Part shown: piece after piece, positions 27,341 to 35,837 of the stretch
How the letters are laid out: each line of letters opens with the position of its first letter
Numbering within the stretch: the first letter of the stretch is position 1
From: Streptomyces sp. PT12
GTDB taxonomy: Bacteria; Actinomycetota; Actinomycetes; Streptomycetales; Streptomycetaceae
NCBI RefSeq assembly: GCF_003311645.1
Contig: NZ_QEST01000131.1
Span: 42,059-106,058 of the forward strand
Length of the DNA: 64,000 nucleotides
Reading direction: 5' to 3'
The notes under the pieces: model-generated
Databases searched by the model: none
Told to the model about the DNA's origin: nothing
Seen by the model: the letters and a program-made list of their open reading frames with translations, nothing else
Program-made: the position numbers and the translations under genes

Positions 27341-28386
27341 GACGCGCCCCCGACGCCCCTGGCGCCCAGGACGCCGCGGCGCGTGCGGAACAGCACGAGG
27401 ACGAAGGCCGGGACCCCGACCAGCGACGTCACCACCCCCACCGGCACCTCCTGGGGATCGAGAGCGGTGCGCGCCAGGGTGTCGGCCCACACCAGGAACA
27501 CCGCCCCCGCCAGGGCGCAGGCGGGGAACAGCCGCCCATGGCCGGGACCGGTCAGCGCCCTGGCGGCGTGCGGCAGCACCAGGCCGACAAAGCCGATGGC
27601 CCCCGCGGCGCTGACGAGCGCGCCGGTCAGCAGCGCGGTGGCGCACAGCAGGACCAGCCGGGTGCGGGCCACGGAGACCCCGAGCGAGGCGGCCGCGTCC
27701 TGCCCGAAGGCGAAGGCGTCCAGGGCGCGGGCGTGGCCAAGGCACACCACGAGGACCGCGAGCAGCGCCGCCAGGCACAGCCACACATCCGTCCAGTCCG
27801 CCCCGGCGAGCGAGCCGAGCAGCCAGAACAGCACGCCGCGGGTGGTCTCCGCGTCGGCGCCCGTCATCACCACAAAGGAGGTGAGCGCCGAGAACAGCTG
27901 CATCGCGGCGACGCCGGACAGGACCACCCGGTCGGGGCTGCCGCCCAGCGCGTGGCTCAGCAGCAGCACCAGCGCGAAGGAGCAGACGGCCCCGAGGAAC
28001 GCGCCGCCCGAGACCGAGAGCGCGCCGCCCCCCGCGCCGATGACGACCACCGCGACGGCCCCCGTCGACGCCCCCGACGAGACGCCGAGCACGAACGGGT
28101 CGGCGAGCGGGTTGCGCAGCAGCGACTGCATCACCGCCCCGCACACCGCGAGACCGGCGCCGCACACGGCGGCGAGCACGGCGCGCGGCAGCCGCAGGTT
28201 CCACACGATCTCGCCCCGCAGCACCGTGAGGTCGGAGGTGCCAAGGCCGAGGCGGGAGGTGACGGTCGACCAGACGTCGCCGACGCCGATGGCCGCGGGC
28301 CCGATGGTGACGGCCGCGGCGACGGAGGCGCACAGCGCGGCGAGTCCCGCCGCCCACGGCAGGGCAGCCCGCGCGGTCGGCGCCAT
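27337..28386 (-). CDS. btuC: ABC transporter permease, BtuC/FecCD family
   Basis: A 349-residue polytopic membrane protein of the FecCD family with about ten hydrophobic segments. Signatures are LRLPRAVLAAVCGAGLA, VMQSLLRNPLADPFVLGVSSGA and GAIGFVGLVLPHAAR. ATG 28386 has GAGG 7 nt upstream. GTG 28398 is an alternative that would overlap the btuF stop as GTGA. The 3' end overlaps btuD. It forms the transmembrane channel of the riboswitch-controlled uptake system. Confidence 0.88.
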
Positions 28387-28394
28387 GCCGTGCC

Positions 28395-29435
28395 TCACTG
28401 CGCGAGCCCGTGCTCGCGCAGCCCCGCGGCCACCCGCTCCATGCCATCGACGGTGCGGATGGTCGGGTTCATGGCCTGGCCGCTGAGCAGGATGTACCGC
28501 TCGTTCCGCACGGCGGTCATGTTCCTGGTGACCGGGTGCGCCTGAAGGAACGCGATCTTCTCCTCCGCGCTCTCGGACGTCTGCGACCTGCGGGTCAGGT
28601 CGCCGAGCACCAGAACGTCGGGGTCGCGGTCGGCGACCGTCTCCCAGGTGATCTGGGGCCACTCCTCGCGGGTGTCGTCGAAGACGTTCTCCGCGCCGAG
28701 CGCGTCGGTGATGGCGCCGGGCGCGCCGCAACAGCCCGCCATGTAGGGGGACTCGGAGTTGGCGAACCAGTAGAGGAGCGTCACCCCCGACGCGTCGACG
28801 TCCGAGGCGGCCCGCGCCGCGCGCGCCCGAAGCTCCGCGACCAGCTCGTCGCCGCGCTCCTCGACGCCGAAGACCCTGGCCAGGTCGCGGACTTCGCCGT
28901 ACACCGCCTCCATGGTGAACGCCTCGGCGCGCACCCCGTCGCCGCCGCCGCTGTTGTCCTTGCCGACGCAGTCGGCGGGCGACAGATAGGCGGGCACCCC
29001 CAGCTCGTCGAACCGCTCGCGGGTGGCCACGCCTCCCGTGCCGAGCGTGGAGGCGAACGACGCGGCGACGAAGTCGGGTTCGGCGTCGAGGACCCGCTCG
29101 AACGAGGGGGCGTTGTCGGCGAGGCGGGGCACCGAGGCGTTCGCCTCATCGAGCGCCTCGGGCAGCGGGTCGGTCCAGCCCGCGGTTCCGGCGAGCCGGT
29201 CGGCGAGGCCGAGGGAGAGCAGGATCTCGGTGGTGCCCTGGTTGAGCGAGACCGCCCGCCGCGGCGGAGCGGCGACCTCCACCGCGTGCCCGCAGTTGTC
29301 GAGCGCCAGCGGATGGCCGCCCTCCCCCCGCTGCGACGAGGGGGGCGGCGAGGGATCGGCGGCGCCGCAGCCGGTCAGGAGCAGGACTCCCGTTATGAGC
29401 GGGACGGAACGACGGACGAAGTGCGCGACCGGCAT
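28395..29435 (-). CDS. btuF: ABC transporter substrate-binding lipoprotein, corrinoid (BtuF-like)
   Basis: A 346-residue class III solute-binding lipoprotein. The signal peptide ends in the lipobox LLTGC (Cys23), giving a lipid-anchored extracytoplasmic protein. The mature part shows RRAVSLNQGTTEILLSLGLADRL, a central helix region (TMEAVYGEVRDLARVFG) and RDPDVLVLGD, typical of BtuF/FecB proteins. It is the first gene of the leftward unit with a 84-nt gap to the riboswitch. The specificity call rests on that riboswitch. Confidence 0.85.
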   Translation of the reverse strand: MPVAHFVRRSVPLITGVLLLTGCGAADPSPPPSSQRGEGGHPLALDNCGHAVEVAAPPRRAVSLNQGTTEILLSLGLADRLAGTAGWTDPLPEALDEANASVPRLADNAPSFERVLDAEPDFVAASFASTLGTGGVATRERFDELGVPAYLSPADCVGKDNSGGGDGVRAEAFTMEAVYGEVRDLARVFGVEERGDELVAELRARAARAASDVDASGVTLLYWFANSESPYMAGCCGAPGAITDALGAENVFDDTREEWPQITWETVADRDPDVLVLGDLTRRSQTSESAEEKIAFLQAHPVTRNMTAVRNERYILLSGQAMNPTIRTVDGMERVAAGLREHGLAQ

Positions 29436-29518
29436 GGACTTCCCCGGGTGTCGAGGGCTCGAACGCGGAGCCCTGGCGGACGGTGACCCTCCGCCGCACG
29501 ACATCGGGCGCGGAGGCC

Positions 29519-29677
29519 GCCAGCAGGTCTTCGGACTCGGGTTCACCCGGACGAGGCGCCTTCCCGGACCGTGACGTCGGTCCAGTGGCGGATGCCACGC
29601 CCGTCCCCCTCACCGCTGCGCGTCAGCTCCGGATTCGCACCGGATTCCCTGACCCACGCACGTGGGTTCGACTGGCC
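29519..29677 (-). ncRNA. Cobalamin riboswitch 3 (before btuFCD-cobNFQK)
   Basis: On the minus strand GCCAG pairs with CTGGC to close the domain (29676-29672 with 29523-29519). The core GGTCAGGGAATCCGGTGCGA-ATCCGG and GCAGCGGTGA lies at about 29656-29610, the B12 box GCATCCGCCACTGGA near 29595-29581, and the distal GAGTCCGAAGACCTGCTGG next to 29520. A -10-like TAGCTT lies at 29688-29683, just before it. It should repress corrinoid uptake and the late synthesis genes together. Confidence 0.92.
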
Positions 29678-29874
29678 CCGGCAAGCTACCACAGGGGACG
29701 CGGGCGTTCCGCCACCCCATGGGTCGGGTGGCCCGGGGGCTGTTGTCGCCCCGGGCCGTCCGAGTGTGTAAGGGGTCCGCGTCAGAGCGCCACGAGTTCC
29801 CTTCCGAACCGCAGGGCGGTGAGCGGGCCCTTCGCCCGGCGGGCGTTCTGGCGGGAGCGGCCGCGTTGGCACGG

Positions 29875-31401
29875 TCACGGCAGGCGTGGGGCCCGGATCG
29901 TGACGAACGCGTGGGGCGGCAGCGTCAGCCGCAGCCCCGTGCCGGTCCTGGTGACGCCGTCGAAGGAACGGGGCGCCACCGTCTCGGGCGCGTCGCCGGT
30001 GTTGTGGTCCTGGATCCGGTCGGCGGTGAGGATCCGGGCGGTGAGCGAGCCCAGCTCACCGCCTCGCAGGTCGATGGAGACATCGGCGGGCTCGCGCGCG
30101 TCGAGGTTGCTGAGGGAGATCAGCACGTGGTCGTCCTTGACGCTGGCCGAGGCGGACAGGGTCTCCACCTCCGTGTCGTCGACCGTGCGCACGGTGCCCT
30201 CGGTCCGCAGGTGGACGGCGAGCGAGGCGGCGTCCTGGTGGCCCTTGTTCATCTCGAAGACGTGATACGTGGGGGTGAGGACGAGCCTTTCGCCGTCGGT
30301 GAGGATCATCGCCTGGAGGACGTTGACGGTCTGGGCGATGTTGGCCATGAACAGCCGCTCGGCATGCCGGTGGAAGATGTCGAAGTGGGTGCTGGCCACG
30401 AGCGCGTCGCGCAGCGTGTTCTGCTGGAAGAGGAAGCCGGGGTTGGTGCCGGGCTCGACGCTCCACCAGGTGCCCCACTCGTCCAGGACCAGCCCGACGC
30501 GCCGGTGCGGGTCGTAGCAGTCCATGACCGCGGAGTGGCCGGAGATGAGGCGGTCGACCCGGAGGGCCGCGGCCATGGTGCGGTAGTAGCCGTCCTCGGT
30601 GAAGTCCGTGGCGCTGCCCTTGTTCTCCCAGGGTCCCCCCAGCGTGTAGTAGTGGAACGAGACGCCTTGGAAGAAGTTCTTCGGCGTGGCCTCGCAGCCG
30701 AAGCAGCTGATCTGCCGCATCAGTTGCTCGGTCCACGCGAAGTCCCCGTCCGCGGCGCCCGCGGCGATGCGGTAGAGGGTGTTGTCGCCGTGGTCGCGGC
30801 AGTAGGTGGCGTACTGGCGGGCGAGGTCGGCGTAGTGCTCGGCGCGCATGCTGCCGCCGCAGCCCCACGCCTCGTTCCCGAGTCCCCAGAAGGGGACGCG
30901 CCAGGGCTGGTCGCGGCCGTTGGCCCTGCGCTGGCGCACCATGGGGCTCGCGCCGTCGCGGGTGAGGTATTCCACCCACTCGCTCATCTCCCGGACGGTG
31001 CCGCTGCCGACGTTCCCGCTGATGTAGGGGTCGGCGCCGAGGAGTTCACACAGGGCCATGAACTCGTGGGTGCCGAAGTGGTTGTTCTCCTCGACGTTGC
31101 CCCAGTGGGTGTTCACCATGACCGGGCGTTCCGCCTTGGGGCCTATGCCGTCCTTCCAGTGGTACTCGTCGGCGAAACAGCCCCCGGGCCAGCGGAGGTT
31201 GGGGATGTTCAACGCCCGCAGCGCCTCGACGACATCGAGCCTGATGCCGCCCTCGTGGGGGATGGGGGAGTCCTCGCCTACATAGAAGCCGCCATAGATG
31301 CAACGCCCCAGGTGCTCGGCGAAGTGCCCGTACAGATGGCGGGAGATCACCGGGCCCTCGATGTCGAGGTTGATGATCGCGGAACCGGTGTGACCGGACA
31401 T
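29875..31401 (-). CDS. Alpha-L-arabinofuranosidase, GH51
   Basis: A 508-residue intracellular-type GH51 enzyme (no signal peptide) that removes arabinofuranose from arabino-oligosaccharides. The acid/base Glu is in [12 protein letters not shown] (near residue 174) and the nucleophile Glu in [29 protein letters not shown], the NTHWGN loop and a C-terminal beta-sandwich complete the family picture. AAGGAGAT before ATG 31401 supports the start. Immediately upstream are the last codons of a sugar ABC permease whose body is gone, so the enzyme probably once sat at the end of an arabino-oligosaccharide uptake operon. Confidence 0.93.
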   Translation of the reverse strand: MSGHTGSAIINLDIEGPVISRHLYGHFAEHLGRCIYGGFYVGEDSPIPHEGGIRLDVVEALRALNIPNLRWPGGCFADEYHWKDGIGPKAERPVMVNTHWGNVEENNHFGTHEFMALCELLGADPYISGNVGSGTVREMSEWVEYLTRDGASPMVRQRRANGRDQPWRVPFWGLGNEAWGCGGSMRAEHYADLARQYATYCRDHGDNTLYRIAAGAADGDFAWTEQLMRQISCFGCEATPKNFFQGVSFHYYTLGGPWENKGSATDFTEDGYYRTMAAALRVDRLISGHSAVMDCYDPHRRVGLVLDEWGTWWSVEPGTNPGFLFQQNTLRDALVASTHFDIFHRHAERLFMANIAQTVNVLQAMILTDGERLVLTPTYHVFEMNKGHQDAASLAVHLRTEGTVRTVDDTEVETLSASASVKDDHVLISLSNLDAREPADVSIDLRGGELGSLTARILTADRIQDHNTGDAPETVAPRSFDGVTRTGTGLRLTLPPHAFVTIRAPRLP

Positions 31402-31439
31402 GGGGAGATCTCCTTGGAGAGTGAGGGGGGCGACGGCGC

Positions 31440-31560
31440 TCATCCCTTGAAGCCCCCGGCGAGCAGTCCGCCGATGATGTGGCGCTGGGTGAAGACGAGG
31501 AACACGACCATCGGACCAGGACGATCGCGGACAGCGACCTTAGGCCAGGGAGCACGTCAA
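31440..31560 (-). pseudogene. C-terminal remnant of a carbohydrate ABC transporter permease (MsmG/AraQ type)
   Basis: On the minus strand the last codons read [20 protein letters not shown] then GFKG and stop at 31440, the usual tail of sugar permeases of this class. Just upstream, in the neighbouring frame, SLSAIVLV continues the same transmembrane segment, so one base is missing between GTC and CGATGG near 31513. Everything further upstream is absent. The stop lies 38 nt before the GH51 start, consistent with an old operon. Confidence 0.65.
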
Positions 31561-31686
31561 ACCCACCCTCCTGTCGCGGGTCAAGAGTCGCGTCCGGATT
31601 CGCCACGCTTCCCCGCCCGGGGCGTGCGGCGCGCGGGTGGCGCCTGGGGTGCCGGTGACGCCGCGGGCCGGTGCGTTGGACACGCG

Positions 31687-31748
31687 TGAGGGCCCTCAGC
31701 GGTCGGTGCGGAACGCGCGTTCCGCACCGGTGCCGCAGAGGGCCCTCA
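31687..31748. terminator. Nested palindrome, possible bidirectional terminator
   Basis: An inner perfect 26-bp palindrome (half-site CGGTGCGGAACGC, 31704-31729) is flanked by outer arms TGAGGGCCCTC (31687-31697) and GAGGGCCCTCA (31738-31748), each itself palindromic. It lies 88 bp beyond the 3' end of the AA10 gene on the minus strand. It could end that transcript, but the strict two-level symmetry is more than a terminator needs. Confidence 0.5.
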
Positions 31749-31835
31749 TGTCCCACCGCAACGCTTCGCCGACGTTCCTACCCGCGGGCCGCGTCCGGCT
31801 CGGCGGTCGGGGCCGGCGACGGTACCGGGGTCGCG

Positions 31836-32351
31836 TCAGCTGATGTTGACGTCGACGCAGGCGTAGAAGGCGTTCCCGGTGTCCGCGATGTTCCAGATGG
31901 CCAGGACCTTCTGGTTGCCGCGGATGCTGCCGAAGTTGACGTTGTGGCTCACCGTCGAGCCGGGGATGCTGTTCTGGTCGTCGAACTCGGCGACCAGGGT
32001 GTTGCCCACGTAGTACTGCCAGGTGCTGGTGCGGTGCTGGACCGTCAGCGTCCAGTTGAACGTCGTCGAGGTGCCGACGTTGTGGCGCTGCCAGCCCTTG
32101 CTGTCGTCGTTTAGCTCGGCGAAGCGGGCCACGCCGCCGTGGCAGTTGCGCTGGCCCTTCGGGCCCTCCACGCTCTGCGGCTCCCACTGGATGGAGCCAC
32201 AGGGAACGACGCGGGCGGCGCACTGGGCCTGTCGGCTCGCCGGTGAGTTGATGTACCCGTGGGCGCTCGCCGTCGGGGCGGGGAGGCTCACTGCGAGGAG
32301 CGGAGCGATGGCGGCGCCGATCACGGCGGCCAGTTTCGTCTTCCTGTGCAT
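31836..32351 (-). CDS. AA10 lytic polysaccharide monooxygenase, chitin-binding type, secreted
   Basis: 171 residues. A signal peptide (1-30, ending ASA) exposes His31 as the mature N-terminus (HGYINSPASRQAQC), as needed for the copper histidine brace. The second candidate ligand is His in KGWQRHNVG or RNCHGG. The conserved C-terminus is KVLAIWNIADTGNAFYACVDV. There is no extra binding module, so this is a single-domain oxidative enzyme acting on crystalline chitin (or cellulose). GGAG 6 nt before ATG 32351 fixes the start. A DasR-type site 157 bp upstream favours chitin. Confidence 0.9.
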   Translation of the reverse strand: MHRKTKLAAVIGAAIAPLLAVSLPAPTASAHGYINSPASRQAQCAARVVPCGSIQWEPQSVEGPKGQRNCHGGVARFAELNDDSKGWQRHNVGTSTTFNWTLTVQHRTSTWQYYVGNTLVAEFDDQNSIPGSTVSHNVNFGSIRGNQKVLAIWNIADTGNAFYACVDVNIS

Positions 32352-32729
32352 GACAACTCCTGCGGTGTGTCGCCGGAGCGGATCGTGCAGGGCGGGAGGT
32401 CCGGCGCGATCCGCGGCGGCGAGAAGGGGGGGGGTGGGGGGTTGCGCTGAGGCTGGACTGTGCAGCTCGTCAACGCGAGCTGCCGTCACCGACCTTCACT
32501 CTCTGCTAGGTCTAGACCATGCCATCCTGCGCTCGCGAAGGGCAAGAAGTCGGCACAAGATTTTCGCGGCAACGGTCCAGTCGAGCCGGATTCGGTCCCC
32601 CCTGGCCGAAACCCCCGGGGTCCCGGCCCCGCGAGCGCGCACGCCGAAGTGGCACCGCCCGGCGGGCCGACCGCCCTCCGAGGCGGGGGCGGCCGGGCCA
32701 TCGAGCGGTGCCGCGGTCGATCCGGTCCC
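32352..32729. other. Intergenic stretch with the AA10 upstream region
   Basis: 378 bp with no coding pattern. It holds the 5' region of the AA10 gene on the minus strand, a homopolymeric G tract (about 32428-32440), the dre-like site at 32508-32519 and the untranslated stretch downstream of the permease/ATPase chimera. I see no other feature. Confidence 0.6.
32508..32519. promoter_or_regulatory. DasR-responsive element (dre)-like operator
   Basis: AGGTCTAGACCA contains the palindrome GGTCTAGACC, the core of the known dre consensus (ACTGGTCTAGACCAGT-like) bound by the GlcNAc sensor DasR in streptomycetes. The outer positions match less well. The location upstream of a chitin-type AA10 gene is biologically fitting. 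Confidence 0.65.
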
Positions 32730-33587
32730 TCAGTCGGCGCCCGAGCCGAGGAGTTCGCGGATGCGGGCGCTGAGCCGCTGGAACTCCGGGCTCTCCAGCG
32801 TCGGCTCGTACTCCCGGTGACCCGGGATGTCCACGGTGAACTCCTCGATGACGCGCCCAGGGCGCGGACCCATCACGATCGCCAGGGAGGCCAGGTACAC
32901 CGCCTCGGTCACCGAGTGCGTCACCAGCACGACGGTCATGCCGGTGACCGCCAGGGTCGCGGCGACCTTGAGGCCGGAGAGCAGCTCGGGCAGCGCCGCG
33001 GGGAAGCGCACCTTCCAGAACGTCTTGACCGGCGAGGCGCCCATCGTCGAGGTGAGTTCGAGCAGCTCGGGGTCGACCGAACGCAGGCCGCTGATCCCGG
33101 AGATCACCACGGGGAAGAAGGCCATCAGCACGGCCACGAGGATCTTCGGGCTCGCGCCGAAGCCGAGCCACACCACGAACAGCGGCGCGATCGCGATCTT
33201 CGGGATCACCTGGGCGAACAGGATGAGTGGGTAGAACGTCTTCTCCAGCGTGGACGAGTAGACCATCAGAACGGCGAAGAGCACGCCGACCAGGCTGGCG
33301 ATCGCGAAGCCCGCGATGGTCTCGCCCGTGGTGACGAGGGTGTGTTCCCACAGGTAGTCGGGGTAGTCGGCAAACGCTTGCCACGTGTCTCCCGGCGAGG
33401 GAATGATGTAGGGCTCGACCAGCTCGGTGGCGGTGACGGCGAACCACGCCACCACCAGCAGCGCGAGAAACGTGGCGGGGTAGACGGCCGTCATCACTCC
33501 ACGCGAAGGACGGCGCCTGCGGCTCGGTGTTCCTTGGGGCAGCGGGACTGAAGGAAGGGCTGTGGCCTGCTGTGCCTGTTGCGTCAT
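32730..33587 (-). pseudogene. In-frame chimera: NitT/TauT-type ABC permease N-terminus joined to the ATPase C-terminus
   Basis: 285 residues in one open frame. Residues 1-216 are an SsuC/TauC-type permease: transmembrane segments at about 36-52, 90-110, 121-143 and 148-170, then the EAA loop ELTSTMGASPVKTFWKVRFP and LLSGLKVAATLAVTG. From about residue 217 the text becomes TVVLVTHSVTEAVYLASLAI-VMGPRPGR, the H-loop and C-terminus of a SsuB/TauB ATPase. The last membrane segments, Walker A and Walker B are missing. A single deletion of about 0.8 kb ending near 32939 would create this. The product should be non-functional. Confidence 0.8.
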
Positions 33588-33639
33588 GCGGACCTCACGT
33601 CACGCTTCGGGGGACGACAGTGAGAAGCCTCGCTATGCT

Positions 33640-33688
33640 GGGAAAGCGCTTACCTGAGGTGCCCGCGGAAGTGGGATAGCGCTTTCCC
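33640..33688. promoter_or_regulatory. Two LacI-type operators between the ABC remnant and the LacI gene
   Basis: GGGAAAGCGCTTACC (33640-33654) and GGGATAGCGCTTTCCC (33673-33688) share a centre AGCGCT and outer GGGA/TCCC or ACC arms. Their spacing is about 33 bp (three turns). They lie in the divergent region, so the adjacent LacI protein probably represses itself and the former transporter. Confidence 0.7.
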
Positions 33689-33725
33689 GTTTCGGGGAAA
33701 CTAAGTTGGCGTCGGTGGAGGGTCA

Positions 33726-34799
33726 ATGCCTGTGCAGGGGACGGGTCGAGGGAAGCGGAAGAGGACGAGGGCGTCCAGCGGGAACACCACGCTCACGGAT
33801 GTGGCCGCCCGCGCGGGAGTCTCCCTGGCCACGGCGTCCCGGGTGCTCAACGACAGCGACCGCAAGGTCGGGCAGGAGCACCGCGAGCGAGTCCTGCGCG
33901 CCGCACAGGAGTTGGACTACCGCACGGACCTGTCGGCGCAGGCCATGGCGCGTGGCATGGCTCCCGTGCTCGCCCTGCTCGTCAGCAGCATCGACGACCC
34001 GTACTTCTCGGCCATCGCCGAGGGGGTCGCCCAGTCCGCCCACGCACACGGCGTGATCGTCACGATCGCGATCACCGCGCGCGAAAGCGAGTGGGAGCTG
34101 GCCTCGCTTCGCCTGATCCGCGGGCAGCGGCCGCGCGCGATCCTGGTGAGCGGGAGCCGCGTCTTGGACAGCCCGCACAACGATGCGCTCCTGGCCGAGC
34201 TGCGGGGATTCACCGACAGCGGCGGCAGGGCCATCTTCCTGAGCCAGCCGGTCGGCGGCCTCGGCGCGGTGCGCCCCGCCAACGAGTCGGGTGCCAGGGA
34301 GCTGGGCGCCGCCATCGCGAACCTTGGCTATCACAAAGCGGCGGTGATCACCGGCTCGGAGTCCCTGCTGACCGTGGCGGAGCGGACGGAGGGCCTGCGG
34401 CAGGGGCTCGCCTCGCTGGGTGGCCGGATCACGATGGTGGAGAGCGACACGTTCGACCGCCTCGGCGGCTACCGTTCCATGCGGCGGCTCATCGAGTCGG
34501 GCCGGATCGCCGACGCGGACGTGCTGTGCGCGGGCAACGACTTCATGGCGGTCGGCGCGATGACCGCGCTGCGCGACAGCGGGATCGAGCCGGGCCGCGA
34601 CATCGCCGTCACGGGCTTCAACGACATCGCGACGGCCGCGGATGTCACCCCCCAACTCACCACCGTGCGCTTCCCCCTCGCCGAGATCGGCCGTCGGGCG
34701 GCCGACCTCGCCCTCGACGGCTCGGCCCCGCCCACCGAGGACATCAGCGTGCCGGGCGAGGTGATCCTGCGCGCCTCGTGCCCCCGGCGCACGGGCTGA
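33726..34799 (+). CDS. LacI-family transcriptional regulator
   Basis: 357 residues. A basic N-terminal extension (GRGKRKRTR) is followed by the helix-turn-helix TLTDVAARAGVSLATASRVLND, the hinge and a ligand domain (about 80-350) with FNDIATAADVTPQLTTVRFP near the end. GGAGGG before ATG 33726 gives a good start. Its likely targets are the two AGCGCT-centred operators just upstream. The divergent transporter gene is now a deletion chimera, so the regulator may be an orphan. Its effector is unknown; a nucleoside or related small molecule is only a guess from the transporter class. Confidence 0.85.
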   Translation: MPVQGTGRGKRKRTRASSGNTTLTDVAARAGVSLATASRVLNDSDRKVGQEHRERVLRAAQELDYRTDLSAQAMARGMAPVLALLVSSIDDPYFSAIAEGVAQSAHAHGVIVTIAITARESEWELASLRLIRGQRPRAILVSGSRVLDSPHNDALLAELRGFTDSGGRAIFLSQPVGGLGAVRPANESGARELGAAIANLGYHKAAVITGSESLLTVAERTEGLRQGLASLGGRITMVESDTFDRLGGYRSMRRLIESGRIADADVLCAGNDFMAVGAMTALRDSGIEPGRDIAVTGFNDIATAADVTPQLTTVRFPLAEIGRRAADLALDGSAPPTEDISVPGEVILRASCPRRTG

Positions 34800-34883
34800 G
34801 GGACGGGGGGGGGAGCCGGTCGGTGGCCCGCCCCCGGCACGGGCCGATCGTCGACGCGGCCTCGAACGCACCGCGGGCCCGCC

Positions 34884-35828
34884 TCACCACGCCGCGACGA
34901 GCGGCGCGTCCGGCTCGCGCGTTCGCCAAGCCTCGCCGAGGCGGACGAGCCGCGCCTGGTCGGCGAAGCCGCGCATGGCCGCCACCTTGCCGTCGCCGAT
35001 CTCGAACGTCACGGCGCCGACGACCCGGTCGTCGAGCACGGCGAGCAGCGCGGGGCCGCCGTTGACCAGCGCGAAGTGCAGCGCGGGCGAGCCGCCGACC
35101 AGCCGCCGCTTGGCGGGGGTGGGCATGAGGGCGGCCCGCGCGACGACCGCGACGCGCTCGCGCGTCTCGTAGCGCAGCACCGTCGTGGTCCGCCCGGCGC
35201 CGTCCGACATCGCGCTCGCGTCGTCGGTGAGCAACGCCACCAGCCGCTCGGTGCGCCCCGACGCGGCCGCGGCGAGGAACTCCTCGACGATCCGGCGCGC
35301 GGACGCGGGGTCCACCTCGCCGCCGCGGCGCGCCGTGGCGACCCGGCCCCTGGCGCGGTGGAGGTGCTGCTGGCTCGCCGCCTCGGAGATGTCGAGCATC
35401 TCGGCGACCTCGGCGTGCCGGTAGGAGAAGACCTCGCGCAGAACGTAGACGGCCCGCTCGACGGGGGAGAGGCGTTCCATGAGGATCAGCACCGCGAGGG
35501 ACACCGACTCGCGCTGCTCGAACGTGTCGGCCGGGCCGAGCATCGGGTCGTTCTCCAGGAGCGGCTCGGGCAGCCAGGCGCCGACGGCGCGTTCGCGGCG
35601 CGACTGCGCGGAGCGGAGCCGGTCGACGCACAGATGGGTGACGACCTTGGTCAGCCACGCCTCGGGCACCGCGATCAGGTCGCGGTCGGCGGCCTGCCAG
35701 CGCAGGAACGCGTCCTGCACGGCGTCCTCGGCGTCGGCGGCCGAGCCGAGCAGTCGGTAGGCGAGCGAGGCCAGCCGGTTCCGGCTGGCCTCGAACCGTT
35801 CGGTGGAGGCGCTGTCCATCCCGCTCAT
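34884..35828 (-). CDS. ECF sigma factor with SnoaL-like C-terminal domain (ECF41 type)
   Basis: 314 residues. Sigma region 2 (SLAYRLLGSAADAEDAVQDAFLRW) and region 4 (VLREVFSYRHAEVAEMLDIS) are followed by a SnoaL-like domain (about 180-314) that controls activity in cis in ECF41 proteins. The linker motif WLPEPLL is present; the usual DGGGK motif appears as SDGAGR, and the usual NPDKL motif is not recognisable near FADQARLVRLGEAW. No anti-sigma gene is adjacent, as expected. It starts 9 bp after the oxidoreductase gene, fitting the known ECF41 pairing with oxidoreductases. Confidence 0.88.
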   Translation of the reverse strand: MSGMDSASTERFEASRNRLASLAYRLLGSAADAEDAVQDAFLRWQAADRDLIAVPEAWLTKVVTHLCVDRLRSAQSRRERAVGAWLPEPLLENDPMLGPADTFEQRESVSLAVLILMERLSPVERAVYVLREVFSYRHAEVAEMLDISEAASQQHLHRARGRVATARRGGEVDPASARRIVEEFLAAAASGRTERLVALLTDDASAMSDGAGRTTTVLRYETRERVAVVARAALMPTPAKRRLVGGSPALHFALVNGGPALLAVLDDRVVGAVTFEIGDGKVAAMRGFADQARLVRLGEAWRTREPDAPLVAAW

Positions 35829-35837
35829 CCCAGAAGG

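Noticed and set aside
28395-29435. Iron-siderophore rather than corrinoid specificity of the ABC transporter
   Set aside because: The families overlap in sequence, but the cobalamin riboswitch directly upstream and cobN-F-Q-K directly downstream favour a corrinoid.
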